64,000 nt of DNA from positions 1 through 64,000 of the forward strand of contig NZ_BAKM01000029.1 in assembly GCF_000614185.1 (NCBI RefSeq). The letters run 5' to 3'. Below the pieces are notes generated by a model. That model ran no database searches. It worked only from the letters and a program-made list of their open reading frames with translations, and had not been told where the DNA came from. Source of the DNA: Phocaeicola sartorii JCM 17136 = DSM 21941. Its GTDB lineage: Bacteria > Bacteroidota > Bacteroidia > Bacteroidales > Bacteroidaceae. The position numbers and the translations under genes are program-made. Positions 1 to 9,898 of the stretch are shown piece by piece. Every line of letters begins with the position of its first letter. Position 1 is the first letter of the stretch.

Positions 1-40
1 GATAAATCTGTATTTTTAATAAATTTTAAAAACCAATATT

Positions 41-3000
41 ATGTTAAAACGATTCAAATCAGTTGGCATGCTGTTGTTCTTAGGAGCTTTTTCTACAGGA
101 ACCATTTCTGCTGTTACGGCTTTGGAAGTCAATTCCTCTGCTATCGTACAACAAAATGAGACATGCAAAGGTATTGTGAAAGATGCTATGGGGGAATCTA
201 TCATTGGCGCTTCTGTAGTAGTAAAAGGTACAACTAACGGTACAATTACCGATTTTGACGGTAACTTTAGCCTTGCAGGCGTAAAAAAAGGAGAGATTAT
301 CGTTGTTTCTTATGTAGGTTACCAAAAACAGGAAGTAAAATGGAACGGAGGTCCGCTCAATGTTATCTTAAAAGAAGATACTGAAGTCTTGAGCGAAGTG
401 GTAGTGGTAGGTTATGGTGTGCAGAAGAAAGCCAACCTTTCCGGTTCCGTTGCTCAAGTCAATAGTGAGGAATTGACAAACCGACCCATTTCCAATGTAT
501 CAAGTGGTTTGCAGGGGTTAATGCCTGGTGTAACGGTTACAGCCGGCCAGGGGCGTCCGGGTGAAGATGGAAGCAACATCAGAATCCGAGGTGTTGGAAC
601 TTTGAACAATGCCTCTCCTTATATATTGATTGATGGCGTGGAAAGTGGCTCTATGAATGACTTGGATCCTAACGATATTGAAAGTATCTCTGTTTTGAAG
701 GATGCATCTTCGGCTGCTATCTATGGTTCTAAAGCATCTAATGGTGTGATTTTGATTACTACCAAACGCGGTAAGGTCGGTGCTCCTCGCATTTCATACA
801 ATGGATATGTGGGTATTCAAAATGCTACGGCGACCATAGACCGTGTGAGTTCAGCTGATTATGCCAGATTGTACAACCGTATTGATGATGATAATAATCA
901 GCCGCATCGTTATTCGGACGAAGATATCCGCTTGTTCGAAGACGGTTCGGATCCTTATGGTCACCCTAACACCAACTGGAATGATGCCGCGTTCAAGACA
1001 GGTGTTTTACACAAGCATAATGTCAGCATAAACGGTGGTACAGACAATGCAAAATACATGGCTTCAGTAGGTTACTTGGGTCAAACCGGTATTCTGCCTA
1101 ACTCGGAACGCAGTCAGTTTAACGGTCGTATGAATTTGGATATAAATATCAGCAAGCAATGGCACGTTCGTATGAACTTGGCATATATTAAGAATGATTA
1201 CAAAGATCCCAATTCCAATTACGGCGGAGGATCCTCAGACAGATTATTCGTCAGCTCAATATCTTAAGTCCGATGATTCCTATTAAAAACGAGGATGGGA
1301 CGTATGGTTCGACCAATGATGGTAATCCTATTGCATGGTTGGACTCTGGATCTACGGTAGATAAATACAATCAAAATTTCACCGGTATGCTTGCCGTAGA
1401 TTATAAAATATTCGATTTTCTGACAGCGACAGTATCAGGAGCTTATGTTAATGACGATCAGCACTATAAAGCTTTCGTAAAGAAAATAAAGGAAGATCCG
1501 GTGCAGGCTGCACGCCCTAACAGTTTATCAGAGTCATTCAGAAACTGGGATCGTTATAACTTTGATGCATTGTTGAATTTCGACAAACAATTTGGTAATC
1601 ACAGCGTCAAAGTAATGTTGGGATATCATGCGGAAGCGTATGATGTGCGTTACAATAGTATGTATCGTGAGAATTTTCCAAATAACGAGTTAACCGATAT
1701 GAATGCCGGTGCCGCTGCTACCCAAACCAATAGCGGATTTACACGCGAACTGAATATGTTATCTTATTTTGGGCGTTTAAATTATGACTATAAAGGTAAA
1801 TATTTGTTTGAAGCCAATTTCCGCTCCGATGCTTCTTCCCGTTTCGCTCCGGGCAATCGTTGGGGATATTTTCCTTCCTTCTCGGGTGCATGGCGCATCA
1901 GTGAAGAGTCGTTCATGGAAGGGGTACGAAATAGTTGGCTGTCGAATATGAAAATCCGTGCTTCTTGGGGACAATTGGGTAATCAAGATGCTTTGGGCGA
2001 CGGAAGCCCGACAGGAGGGGATTTTTATCCTTGGATGAATACTTATAACCTAGGTGCAAACTACCCATTCGGTGGTTCATTGGTTACCGGTTACTATCAA
2101 GGTTCATACAAGATGGCTTCTCTCTCATGGGAAAAAGCAACTACCTGGGGGGTAGGTGTTGACTTTACTTTGTTCAATAAGTTCACCGGATCCGTGGACT
2201 ATTATAACAGAAAAACGACAGACATTATTATGGATGTGGCAGTGCCTAAAGAATTTGCATTGGGCGCCTATAAAGACAATGTAGGCGCGATGAAAAATAG
2301 TGGTGTTGAAATTCAATTGGCATACAATGACAAATGGAATGACTGGACATTCGGTGCATCCGGAAATTTCTCTTATAATAAGAATGTCATTGAGAACTTG
2401 GGCGGAGTGAACCGTATGGCCGATGGCAGCTTTATGCGTGAGGTAGGCTCCCCTATTAATTCATGGTTTGTATACCGCACGGACGGATTTTTCCAGTCGG
2501 ACGAGGAAGCTTCCGCATGGCAGGAAAAATACTCGAAAATGGATGGATATCCTTTTGGACAAGACTTTAAAGGGGGTGACTTGCGTTATGTCGATGCAAA
2601 CGGTGACGGTAAGATTTCAGCCGATGACCGTGAATTGTACAGAACCAAAGACCCCAAATTCACCTTTGGTTTTAATCTGAACGTAGGTTATAAAAATATA
2701 GATTTATCAATGAACTTTACCGGAGCAGCGGGTGTTGGATATGCATTTACCAAAGAAGCGTTTGGTGAATTTTCCGGTAGTGCCGGCCACCCGTCAACCG
2801 CTTGGTTGGATAGCTGGACACCCGAAAATAAAAATGCAAGTATGCCACGTATTGCAGAATCCCGCAAATCTCCGAGTGAAGCCTCCAATGTACTTTCCGA
2901 CTTTTGGATTATAGACACAAGCTATCTCCGCATGAAAACCATACAGTTAGGATACACTTTTCCGAAAACCTGGTTGGAAAAATGGGGCGTACAGAATGTA

Positions 3001-3138
3001 CGTATATATTATTCGGCTGAAAACTTGTTGACATTTGATAATATGCCGATTAATGTAGATCCGGAAACGGTGAGTGAACGTTTGTCCAGTTATCCTTTGA
3101 ATAAGACTCATTCATTTGGCGTGAACATTACATTCTAA
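41..3138 (+). CDS. SusC/RagA-family TonB-dependent outer-membrane transporter (frameshifted)
   Basis: This is the outer-membrane barrel of a SusC/SusD glycan importer. A signal peptide is followed by a carboxypeptidase-regulatory-like domain (GIVKDAMGESIIGASV, about residues 43-120), then the SusC plug signature EVVVVGYGVQKKANLSGS and a long barrel ending in the family C-terminus (HSFGVNITF). There is no STN domain, unlike the second SusC at 27350. The frame breaks at about 1249: the sequence reads DRLF then shifts, and restoring one C (ttcgt to ttccgt) gives DRLFRQLNILSPMIP and a protein of about 1032 aa, normal for the family. The downstream SusD gene starts 34 bp later. Only 40 bp of upstream sequence is present, so the promoter and any regulator are not visible. 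The substrate is unknown. Confidence 0.93.
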
Positions 3139-3172
3139 ACCTTTTATAATCATTAAATTAATACAGAATAAT

Positions 3173-4783
3173 ATGAAACGTTTATCAACATATTTACTGG
3201 CAGGTGTAGCAGTGTTTTCTGCTTCATGCGCAGACTTTTTGGATACGGCTCCGAAAGACGCTCTGTCTCCTGCAACCACATGGAAAACAGAAACAGATGC
3301 CGAAAGTTTTGTAGTGGGCTGCTACAATGGATTATTGAATCCTAGCTCCATCCTTTACTTGGATTGCGGATCTGATATCGGTTACAATAACTTCCCGTGG
3401 GAGGGATGGCGTGCTTGGGGAGACGGGTCTCTGGCAAGTGGAAATACGGGTAATTCTTTCTATGATTTTGCTATCATCCGACGTTGTAATACTGTATTGG
3501 ATAACATTGACAATGTGGAATTTACTACTTCAGGAAAGAAAGAACAACTGATAGCGGAAGCCAAAGCGATCCGTGCTTATAAATACTTTCTGATGAACTG
3601 GTGGTATGGCGGTGTGCCCATTATCGGATCTTATACCACGGCAGAAGAAGCACAGGTTCCGCGTAACACGGAAGCAGAAGTGCGAGAGCAGATTGCAAAG
3701 GACTTGGATGACGCCCTTGTTTCCATCAATACAATTCCGGCTACACGGGGGCGTATCACCAAAGGTGCGGTGTTGGCTATGAAGATGCGCGAAGCACTTT
3801 ATTATGGAGACTGGCAGAAGGCAAAAGATGCGGCTCAGGCCATCATCTCTTTGAATCAGTATGAGTTGGATCCCGATTATGAAAATTTATTCAGACTTTC
3901 GGGAGTAGATTCGAAAGAAATTATTTTGGCAGACCAGCGCATTGAAAATATTTTCGGATTCGGTGTCATCGGACAGATGTATAACAATAAGGATGCAGGA
4001 TGGTCTTCTATTGTTCCTACTCAGAATTTGGTGGATATGTACGAAATGGATAATGGTTTGACAAAAGAAGAGGCAGGAGATTATTATGACCCGAAGCATC
4101 CTTTTGCCAACCGCGATCCACGTATGGATATGACTGTTCTTTTCCCGGGACAGGAATGGAGAGGGGAGATATTGAATACGCTGGATGAAATGATTGAAGG
4201 TAAGAAGAACTTGAATTATCCTACCTATACAGATAATGCTTCAAAATCAGCTTTAACCTGGGCTAAATATCTTGATCCGTACGATCAGTACGCAAATATT
4301 TGGAATACGGCTGCTTGTGTTATCATTTTCCGCTATGCGGAAGTGTTGCTAAGTTGGGCAGAAGCTGAAAATGAATTGAATGGTCCGTCGGCTCAGGTGT
4401 ACGACTATATTGACCAGATTCGCCAGCGGGTAGGTATGGTGAAAGTAGATAGAGTCAAATATGCTACTAAAGACGCTTTGCGTGAGCTTATTCATCGCGA
4501 ACGTTGTGTGGAATTTGCCGGTGAGGGGTTGCGTAGAGCGGATATTCTGCGCTGGAAAGACGGTAATGGAAAGATGTTGGCGGAAACGGTTTTAAATGGT
4601 GAGTTGCGTCGTATAACAGGTACTGTGAACTACAATGAGCCGGATAAGTACAAACGTGCGGAAATTACCGGAACAGCTCTGATTGAAACACGAAAATTCA
4701 CTCCAAAGAATCGTTATTTACCTATATCTCAAACAGATGTTCTTGATAAGAATCCGAATATCACACAGAACCCCGGATATTAA
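3173..4783 (+). CDS. SusD/RagB-family surface glycan-binding lipoprotein
   Basis: This 536-aa protein is the cell-surface lipoprotein partner of the SusC at 41-3138 and caps the transporter to bind glycan. It has a short signal peptide with lipobox FSAS-C (Cys19) followed by ADFLDTAP, the typical mature SusD N-terminus. The N-terminal TPR-like region is followed by the C-terminal RagB/SusD segment with ERCVEFAGEGLRRADILRWKD and the closing signature NRYLPISQTDVLDKNPNITQNPGY. It lies 34 bp after susC in the same operon, and a strong hairpin terminator follows. No glycoside hydrolase is seen next to this pair, so its substrate cannot be inferred from context. Confidence 0.95.
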   Translation: MKRLSTYLLAGVAVFSASCADFLDTAPKDALSPATTWKTETDAESFVVGCYNGLLNPSSILYLDCGSDIGYNNFPWEGWRAWGDGSLASGNTGNSFYDFAIIRRCNTVLDNIDNVEFTTSGKKEQLIAEAKAIRAYKYFLMNWWYGGVPIIGSYTTAEEAQVPRNTEAEVREQIAKDLDDALVSINTIPATRGRITKGAVLAMKMREALYYGDWQKAKDAAQAIISLNQYELDPDYENLFRLSGVDSKEIILADQRIENIFGFGVIGQMYNNKDAGWSSIVPTQNLVDMYEMDNGLTKEEAGDYYDPKHPFANRDPRMDMTVLFPGQEWRGEILNTLDEMIEGKKNLNYPTYTDNASKSALTWAKYLDPYDQYANIWNTAACVIIFRYAEVLLSWAEAENELNGPSAQVYDYIDQIRQRVGMVKVDRVKYATKDALRELIHRERCVEFAGEGLRRADILRWKDGNGKMLAETVLNGELRRITGTVNYNEPDKYKRAEITGTALIETRKFTPKNRYLPISQTDVLDKNPNITQNPGY

Positions 4784-4816
4784 TAAAATAAGGTATTAGA
4801 TGAGTATAAAAAAAGA

Positions 4817-4866
4817 GGTGGTGTCAAAACCTTGATAATGTTATCAAGGTCTGACACCGCTTTTTC
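4817..4866 (+). terminator. Intrinsic terminator after susCD
   Basis: A long inverted repeat (GGTGTC...CCTTGATAA paired with TTATCAAGG...GACACC, very short loop) is followed by TTTTTC. It starts about 35 nt after the SusD stop and closes the susCD operon. Confidence 0.9.
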
Positions 4867-5011
4867 TATTTACACAAAATGATGGACAGTGCCCCTCTTT
4901 TAGCGTTCTGTGCGACAATATTTATTTTTTTGTATTTAATTGCCATAAACTCCCACTACGTAATTTCGGGATATAAGCGCATTAGAATCAATATCTTTCT
5001 ATTGGGTTCTA

Positions 5012-5883
5012 TTACAGTCTGTCTATCTCTTCTAGCGGCAAGCCTGTCACCTGATGAATGATGTCGGCAGAAATATTTAGGGATTTCATTGTTCTGGCAT
5101 TTTCTATTTTCTCTTCTTGCCTTCCTTCTTGCCTTCCTTCCTCTCTTCCTTCCATTGCTGCCGTGCTTAGTACATCATTTTGAATCATCAAGGCATTTAC
5201 ATGTTCGTCGTATGCCAGTTGTTCTGCTTTGTCCATATTATAATAGACAAGTTTCCGGCGCGCTTCTTCCAGTCCGGGTGCTTTGGTGTCGGGGCGGATA
5301 ATACCCGATTTGAAATACTCTATCCATTCTTCGAGCGGGGTAACCGCCACCTTGTTGAATTCGTTCACCCGGATTAAGAAGTATTCGGGGAAAATTTCGG
5401 AAGGGAGTTTGTGTACGATGGCATCTTTCTCTTTGGTGGTGACTTCCAGAAAATCTCCTGTATGGACACCCACAAAAGTATTTTGACCGTGGTAAAGATA
5501 GTCGTTCCCTTTGCCGAGATCAAAATAGAGGATGCTGATGGAATAGATTTTCTTTACTTCGGAATAGAGATTGCCCAGTTCGATATGTTCCGTGATGGCT
5601 TTCGCCACACCGAAGAGTATACGTTCTAGGTAATAGATTTCCCTTGTGTTTTGTACTTCTACGATGATGATTTCGTCTTGGCTGTTTTTGGCTTGATGTC
5701 CACACGGTTGAACTTTTCGTTTTCTCGTTGCTGGTTACCCTCGCTTTCCAGTATCTCGACAATATGGATTGGTTCGTTTAATAGTACGGTAAGAAGCCCT
5801 TCGAGTACGCCGAAGTTGGCCTTGTTGCGCAGAAGGCGTTTGATTGCCCAGTCGAATCGGATGTATTTGTCTTTCTGTTCCAT
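5012..5883 (-). CDS. Rpn-family PD-(D/E)XK nuclease/putative transposase (frameshifted)
   Basis: This resembles the PD-(D/E)XK 'transposase' family (Rpn/PDDEXK_2), putative recombination-promoting nucleases common in Bacteroides. The start at 5883 gives MEQKDKYIRFDWAIKRLL, the usual family N-terminus, with AAAGGAGGAGGAATC just upstream. One base is missing near 5690. Restoring a G (aagcc to aaggcc) joins the halves as NRVDIKAKNSQDEIIIVEVQ, supplying the D...ExQ nuclease core, and gives about 290 aa. The C-terminal tail has the low-complexity EGREEGRQEGRQEEK stretch typical of the family, followed by a helix ending LPLEEIDRL. It is monocistronic, with a TATCTTTG box at 5917-5924. The function is inferred from the family only. 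Confidence 0.85.
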
Positions 5884-5916
5884 GATTCCTCCTCCTTTTA
5901 AAGGGTTATGATAAGA

Positions 5917-5924
5917 CAAAGATA
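5917..5924 (-). promoter_or_regulatory. Bacteroides -7 box for the Rpn gene
   Basis: On the minus strand this reads TATCTTTG, an exact match to the TAnnTTTG -7 element of Bacteroidetes housekeeping promoters, 34 nt upstream of the chosen start. No clear -33 TTTG was identified. Confidence 0.5.
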
Positions 5925-6035
5925 ATGATAATTCCCTCTTAGTGAGTAGCAATATGAAGAAATATATCGGAAAATCCTTTTTCAGCGGACTGACCTGTAC
6001 CTTGCAGTCGCCTCAGAAACTGGTAGATTTCCGCT

Positions 6036-7445
6036 TCATCTTACATCGTATTTATGGGTGGAAAAGATACTGAGAATGAACCAGAATAAAGCGATTCCTG
6101 ATAAAATAAAGATAGCCGGCAAGGCAGATAACAGTCTGTTTGTTAGGTTTACTTCGGGTTCTTTATAAACAGGATAGTCCGTTTCTGTCAGTGTGCGTTG
6201 GGTACTGCTGTAGCGTTCCTGGGGATTAAGCCAATGCGGGCTTTGGGGGTCTTTGGCATCTTCTTCTTTGAACCATTCCATGAAATGAGTGCAAAAATCA
6301 TTTAAAGCTTTTTGGTTTTTGCGGAAGCGGACATAGCCGCTGTCCAGCCAATATTCATTCAGCCGGTTGAAAACGATGACGGGCGAACACATGGATAATT
6401 GATTCGTTCGCTCATATTGTTGCTGTCCCGCTTGATAATATTCATTGAGCTTATCCAGTTTGACCTTCAACATACGTCGCATTATATCGGCACGCATTTC
6501 GTGTGGCGGATAGAATGGCTCATCTTCCCGGTTTCCTAGCGCGGAAGCCGGAGCATGGTCTATAATCTGACGTTGCTGCTGTTGATAATCTTGTTGCACT
6601 TCCTCCATTGTAGTGGAAAGAGGGAATAGATAACGTGCCATAGACAATTGGCTGCTGGGTATGACAATAACACACAACAGCCAAAAAATAACACAGAGTA
6701 ATAAACTGTTTCGAGGATGATTGCTGATGGTGGAAGCAAATAATCCGAAAGCGGCGAACAACGAAAGTAATAATAAGGAAGACAGGAAAAATCCACCGCA
6801 TAGAATCATGAACTGTATGTTCATTTCAATACCTGACAGGAGCAGAATCAATATTCCTGTCCCGATGCCCGATAGCAATATAATGCCGCTCTGCATTACT
6901 ATACATATATATTTTGATAGCAATAGCAGAAATCGTGGAACGGGATAGGTGAGCAGAAATCCCAGGGTATGAGTCTCTTTCTCTCCCGAAAACGCATTGA
7001 AAGAAAATAATAAAGTGATGAAAGTGAGTAGCGTGGTGACAACAAACGACCAACTGAAAGAAACATTGTGTTGCATCAATGGATTCTTTACAGAAAATGC
7101 GGTGCGGAAATTATGTATCCCAAATGCGTTATAAGTGAAGATAGAAGGTAACTGTTGTTCAGAACAAGGATCTATCAGTGAGGACAGTCTTGGCTGTAAT
7201 AAATATTCTTGTGTGATAATGGCATAGGCGGTGACTGTCCATCCATGATATTCATCATCATTTTCTTTCCGATATTCTTCATATTCGGTTTCTGTATTGT
7301 GCCATTGGTGGACAAAGGCGATGGTTCCACAGATAAATACGCATAGCATCAACAGCCAGGATAAGCGGAATCGCAGGCTTCGCCGGTTCTTTTTCCATTC
7401 TTGCTTTAGCAAGATGTTCAGTATCATCAATTTATCGGATATCAT
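6036..7445 (-). CDS. ABC-2 type transporter permease (DUF3526-like)
   Basis: This is the second permease (469 aa) of a three-gene ABC exporter. It has an N-terminal membrane segment (LRFRLSWLLMLCVFICGTIAF), a large periplasmic loop, a block of hydrophobic segments in the middle with the phrase FNAFSGEKETHTLGFLLTYPVPR, another loop, and a C-terminal membrane segment (ALPAIFILSGIALFWFILSIF). The FSGEKE...GxxxxYPV motif matches the DUF3526/ABC-2 permease family and is mirrored in the upstream paralog (FSHEKETGMLRMIFSHPVNR). It overlaps that gene by 14 bp, so the two are translationally linked and probably form a heterodimer. The substrate is unknown. Confidence 0.85.
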   Translation of the reverse strand: MISDKLMILNILLKQEWKKNRRSLRFRLSWLLMLCVFICGTIAFVHQWHNTETEYEEYRKENDDEYHGWTVTAYAIITQEYLLQPRLSSLIDPCSEQQLPSIFTYNAFGIHNFRTAFSVKNPLMQHNVSFSWSFVVTTLLTFITLLFSFNAFSGEKETHTLGFLLTYPVPRFLLLLSKYICIVMQSGIILLSGIGTGILILLLSGIEMNIQFMILCGGFFLSSLLLLSLFAAFGLFASTISNHPRNSLLLCVIFWLLCVIVIPSSQLSMARYLFPLSTTMEEVQQDYQQQQRQIIDHAPASALGNREDEPFYPPHEMRADIMRRMLKVKLDKLNEYYQAGQQQYERTNQLSMCSPVIVFNRLNEYWLDSGYVRFRKNQKALNDFCTHFMEWFKEEDAKDPQSPHWLNPQERYSSTQRTLTETDYPVYKEPEVNLTNRLLSALPAIFILSGIALFWFILSIFSTHKYDVR

Positions 7446-9045
7446 AACGGATAGCCATTTTTATTGTTATATAAATGAATATTAAACTTGTCACAGTGAA
7501 AAACAAGAAGGTGCCCACACCGTTTTTTACCTGTTCTTGTATGCTTGCCGGTTGTTGTGCGAATCGTGGTAATTCGCGTGTGTCCAGTTTAGGGCGGTTC
7601 TCTATCTTTTGAAGGATACTTGTTTTCTCTTCTTCACTCAATGTTTCATATTTTCGGGAAACTTCATCCATTTTTTGTTCAGTCATAAAGTCTTCTTCAT
7701 GTTGTGTGGTAAAATAGGAATAAGAATTGAACAGTTGATGGTCTATGAAATAATTCCATACTTCTTGTCTGTAACTTCGCACTTCATGCATGTAGGACAA
7801 ATAGTTTTCGGGTGAGGTACGGCATATATGTTGTGCCGTTTCTTGAAAAACCTGTAAGGGGGAAAAGCAGGAAAACCAGTAACGTAGGCGGATTTGTCGT
7901 TTCAGTTTGTTCAGATAGCCTTTTTGTAATATCCATTTCCGGTCGGAATAGACTAGTCTTGTCAGTTCGCTTTCTGCATGGGTGCGGCGTATGGCACGGG
8001 CAAATGACATAGTGAGTCCCCATTTGTCCATAAAACCGTCTTCACCCATGTTGTTGAAAAGGGCCATCATGGTCTTCACTTTTTCTTCTTTTTCAAATTT
8101 TTCTCTTATTTCTTTTAATTCGTAATAGCGTTCGTCATCCAGCGACTTCATTTTTGCTTCTATATTCCGGTACAAAGGAATGGGGGCAATAGTTTCCGCC
8201 AAATAACCCGATACCGGTGGAAGAATAAATACCATACCAATCCAGAGCAGGAAACTGACGGTTAATGCTTGTTCGGAAGTAGAGGCGAGCAAAGAGATAA
8301 GTATTCCTATAAGTATGCATACAAAGATAAAGCTTAATGTCAGCATTGAAAGTAGTACAATTCCGCTCCAAACGGCTTCCGATAAAGGGATTCCGGCATA
8401 AATCAGATAAGCGGCACTTATCGTATAACATATTATGACCGGCGGAACCAAAACAAGGCATATTCCTCCTATTTTTCCAAAAAGAAAAGTCAACCGGTTT
8501 ACAGGATGGCTGAATATCATCCGTAACATGCCTGTTTCTTTTTCATGTGAGAAAGCATCGTAAGAAAAAATGAGTGCCAGCAGGGAGAATACAAGTCCTA
8601 TCATGCCGGTGAAGTCAGTGCACGGGAAGGTGTTTAGAAAAATATTCTCATTGTTTCCTGTATCTCCTTGCACTTCTGTTTGTTTATACCCTATTATGGA
8701 GCAGTCTTTATCACTGTAGGCATAGGGAAGCAATGGATAAGTGTTTAGTAAGATCTGATTATAGGTTCCCATATTGGAAGTTACTCCCTGGCAAAAGATG
8801 CTAAGGGGTTCGGTTTGTTTGATGACAAGCGGACGTACTTGCGACCATACATAAGTGTTATTTAAGGCACTGTCGGCCATGGCTTGTCTTTGCTCGCAAA
8901 CTGTTTGGCGGGCACAATAGTCGTCTGTTCCTGTCAGTAGGGTAAAAGGTAGGAAAAGCAGGCAGAGCAGCAGAGTCAGAAAGAAACGCGACGAACGTAG
9001 ATGCTGCTTGAAATCTTTCAGAGCGATGGAGCAAATCATGTTCAT
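7432..9045 (-). CDS. ABC-2 type transporter permease (DUF3526-like)
   Basis: This is the first permease (537 aa) of the exporter, encoded immediately after the ATPase with a 4-bp overlap. It has the same architecture as the next gene: an N-terminal membrane helix (FFLTLLLCLLFLPFTLL), a periplasmic loop, FSYDAFSHEKETGMLRMIFSHPVNR before a cluster of hydrophobic segments, a long charged loop, and a C-terminal helix (VGTFLFFTVTSLIFIYITIKMAIRY). The two permeases share motifs but little overall sequence, suggesting an old duplication and a heterodimeric pore. Related ABC-2 systems move peptides, lipids or serve in maturation of envelope proteins. The cargo here is not evident. Confidence 0.85.
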   Translation of the reverse strand: MNMICSIALKDFKQHLRSSRFFLTLLLCLLFLPFTLLTGTDDYCARQTVCEQRQAMADSALNNTYVWSQVRPLVIKQTEPLSIFCQGVTSNMGTYNQILLNTYPLLPYAYSDKDCSIIGYKQTEVQGDTGNNENIFLNTFPCTDFTGMIGLVFSLLALIFSYDAFSHEKETGMLRMIFSHPVNRLTFLFGKIGGICLVLVPPVIICYTISAAYLIYAGIPLSEAVWSGIVLLSMLTLSFIFVCILIGILISLLASTSEQALTVSFLLWIGMVFILPPVSGYLAETIAPIPLYRNIEAKMKSLDDERYYELKEIREKFEKEEKVKTMMALFNNMGEDGFMDKWGLTMSFARAIRRTHAESELTRLVYSDRKWILQKGYLNKLKRQIRLRYWFSCFSPLQVFQETAQHICRTSPENYLSYMHEVRSYRQEVWNYFIDHQLFNSYSYFTTQHEEDFMTEQKMDEVSRKYETLSEEEKTSILQKIENRPKLDTRELPRFAQQPASIQEQVKNGVGTFLFFTVTSLIFIYITIKMAIRYDIR

Positions 9046-9755
9046 TGCGGAACCTCCTGCATATAATCCAGATAAATACGTTCAATATCCTCGTTCATGA
9101 ATTCTTCACGGCGGCGCAACATTACCATACGTCCTTCTTTCATGATGCCGATACGGTCGGCTATCATGCGGGCACGGAACAGGTCGTGTGTGCATAGCAG
9201 AATGGATTTTCCTTTTTGTTTCAGTTGGAGCAATGTGTCCATCAGTTCGGCGGCGCTTTTAGGGTCGAGTCCGGTAGTGGGTTCATCCATCAGGATATTT
9301 GGTGTATCTTTTTGAAGCACACAAGCCAGTCCTACTTTTTGCCGCATTCCTTTTGAGAAGTATTTCACATGCTTTTCAAAGTCTGTTTCTTTCAGACCTA
9401 CGGTTCTCATCAAGTTGTAATAGGTTTCCTTTGGGGGATTCTTTCTGTTGAGGCGGGCAAAGAATTCCAAATTTTCCCGTGCCGATAAATCTTCATAAAG
9501 CATTACGTTTTCGGAAATATAGGAGAGAAGCCGTTTCGCTTCTAATGATTGCTTTACACTGTCTCTTCCGTCTATCAAGGCTTGGCCCGAGGTGGGACGG
9601 ATAAAGTTGAGAAACAGATTGAGTGTAGTTGTTTTTCCGGCACCGTTTGCTCCCAGCAGGAAGAAGATTTCTCCTTCTTCTATATGGAGGTTCAATGCAT
9701 CGAGTGCCAGACTTCCGTCCTCATATCTTTTGGTTAAATCAATGGCTTGTAACAT
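9042..9755 (-). CDS. ABC transporter ATP-binding protein
   Basis: This 237-aa cytoplasmic ATPase powers the two permeases downstream. Visible motifs are Walker A GANGAGKTT, the ABC signature region FSKGMRQKVGLACVL, Walker B NILMDEPTTGLDP and the switch histidine in LLCTHD. The length is that of a stand-alone ABC-2 (DrrA/NatA-like) ATPase. It overlaps the first permease by 4 bp. A separate TATCTTTG box (9778-9785) lies just upstream, so the exporter can probably be transcribed independently of the outer-membrane barrel gene that precedes it by 143 bp. Confidence 0.93.
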   Translation of the reverse strand: MLQAIDLTKRYEDGSLALDALNLHIEEGEIFFLLGANGAGKTTTLNLFLNFIRPTSGQALIDGRDSVKQSLEAKRLLSYISENVMLYEDLSARENLEFFARLNRKNPPKETYYNLMRTVGLKETDFEKHVKYFSKGMRQKVGLACVLQKDTPNILMDEPTTGLDPKSAAELMDTLLQLKQKGKSILLCTHDLFRARMIADRIGIMKEGRMVMLRRREEFMNEDIERIYLDYMQEVPQ

Positions 9756-9777
9756 ATTGTGTCTATTTTGAAAGACT

Positions 9778-9785
9778 CAAAGATA
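9778..9785 (-). promoter_or_regulatory. Putative internal -7 box before the ABC ATPase gene
   Basis: The minus strand reads TATCTTTG, 23 nt before the ATPase start codon. It suggests a housekeeping promoter for the exporter in addition to read-through from the upstream barrel gene. Confidence 0.45.
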
Positions 9786-9898
9786 AGGAGGAATTGCTTG
9801 TTCTCCTACTTTTTCTCTTTTTTTGTTATCGTTTCGTTGTAGTAACTTGCCTTAGAATGCTTGTTGTGCTTTCTTTTATAGTTGTAGCAAGAGTGTTT

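Noticed and set aside
4879-5061. 60-aa hydrophobic ORF on the plus strand after the susCD terminator
   Set aside because: It overlaps the end of the Rpn gene on the opposite strand, has no start signal and reads like translated intergenic A/T-rich DNA.
5012-5883. Complete insertion sequence
   Set aside because: The Rpn gene is of a transposase-labelled family, but I see no terminal inverted repeats or target duplication.
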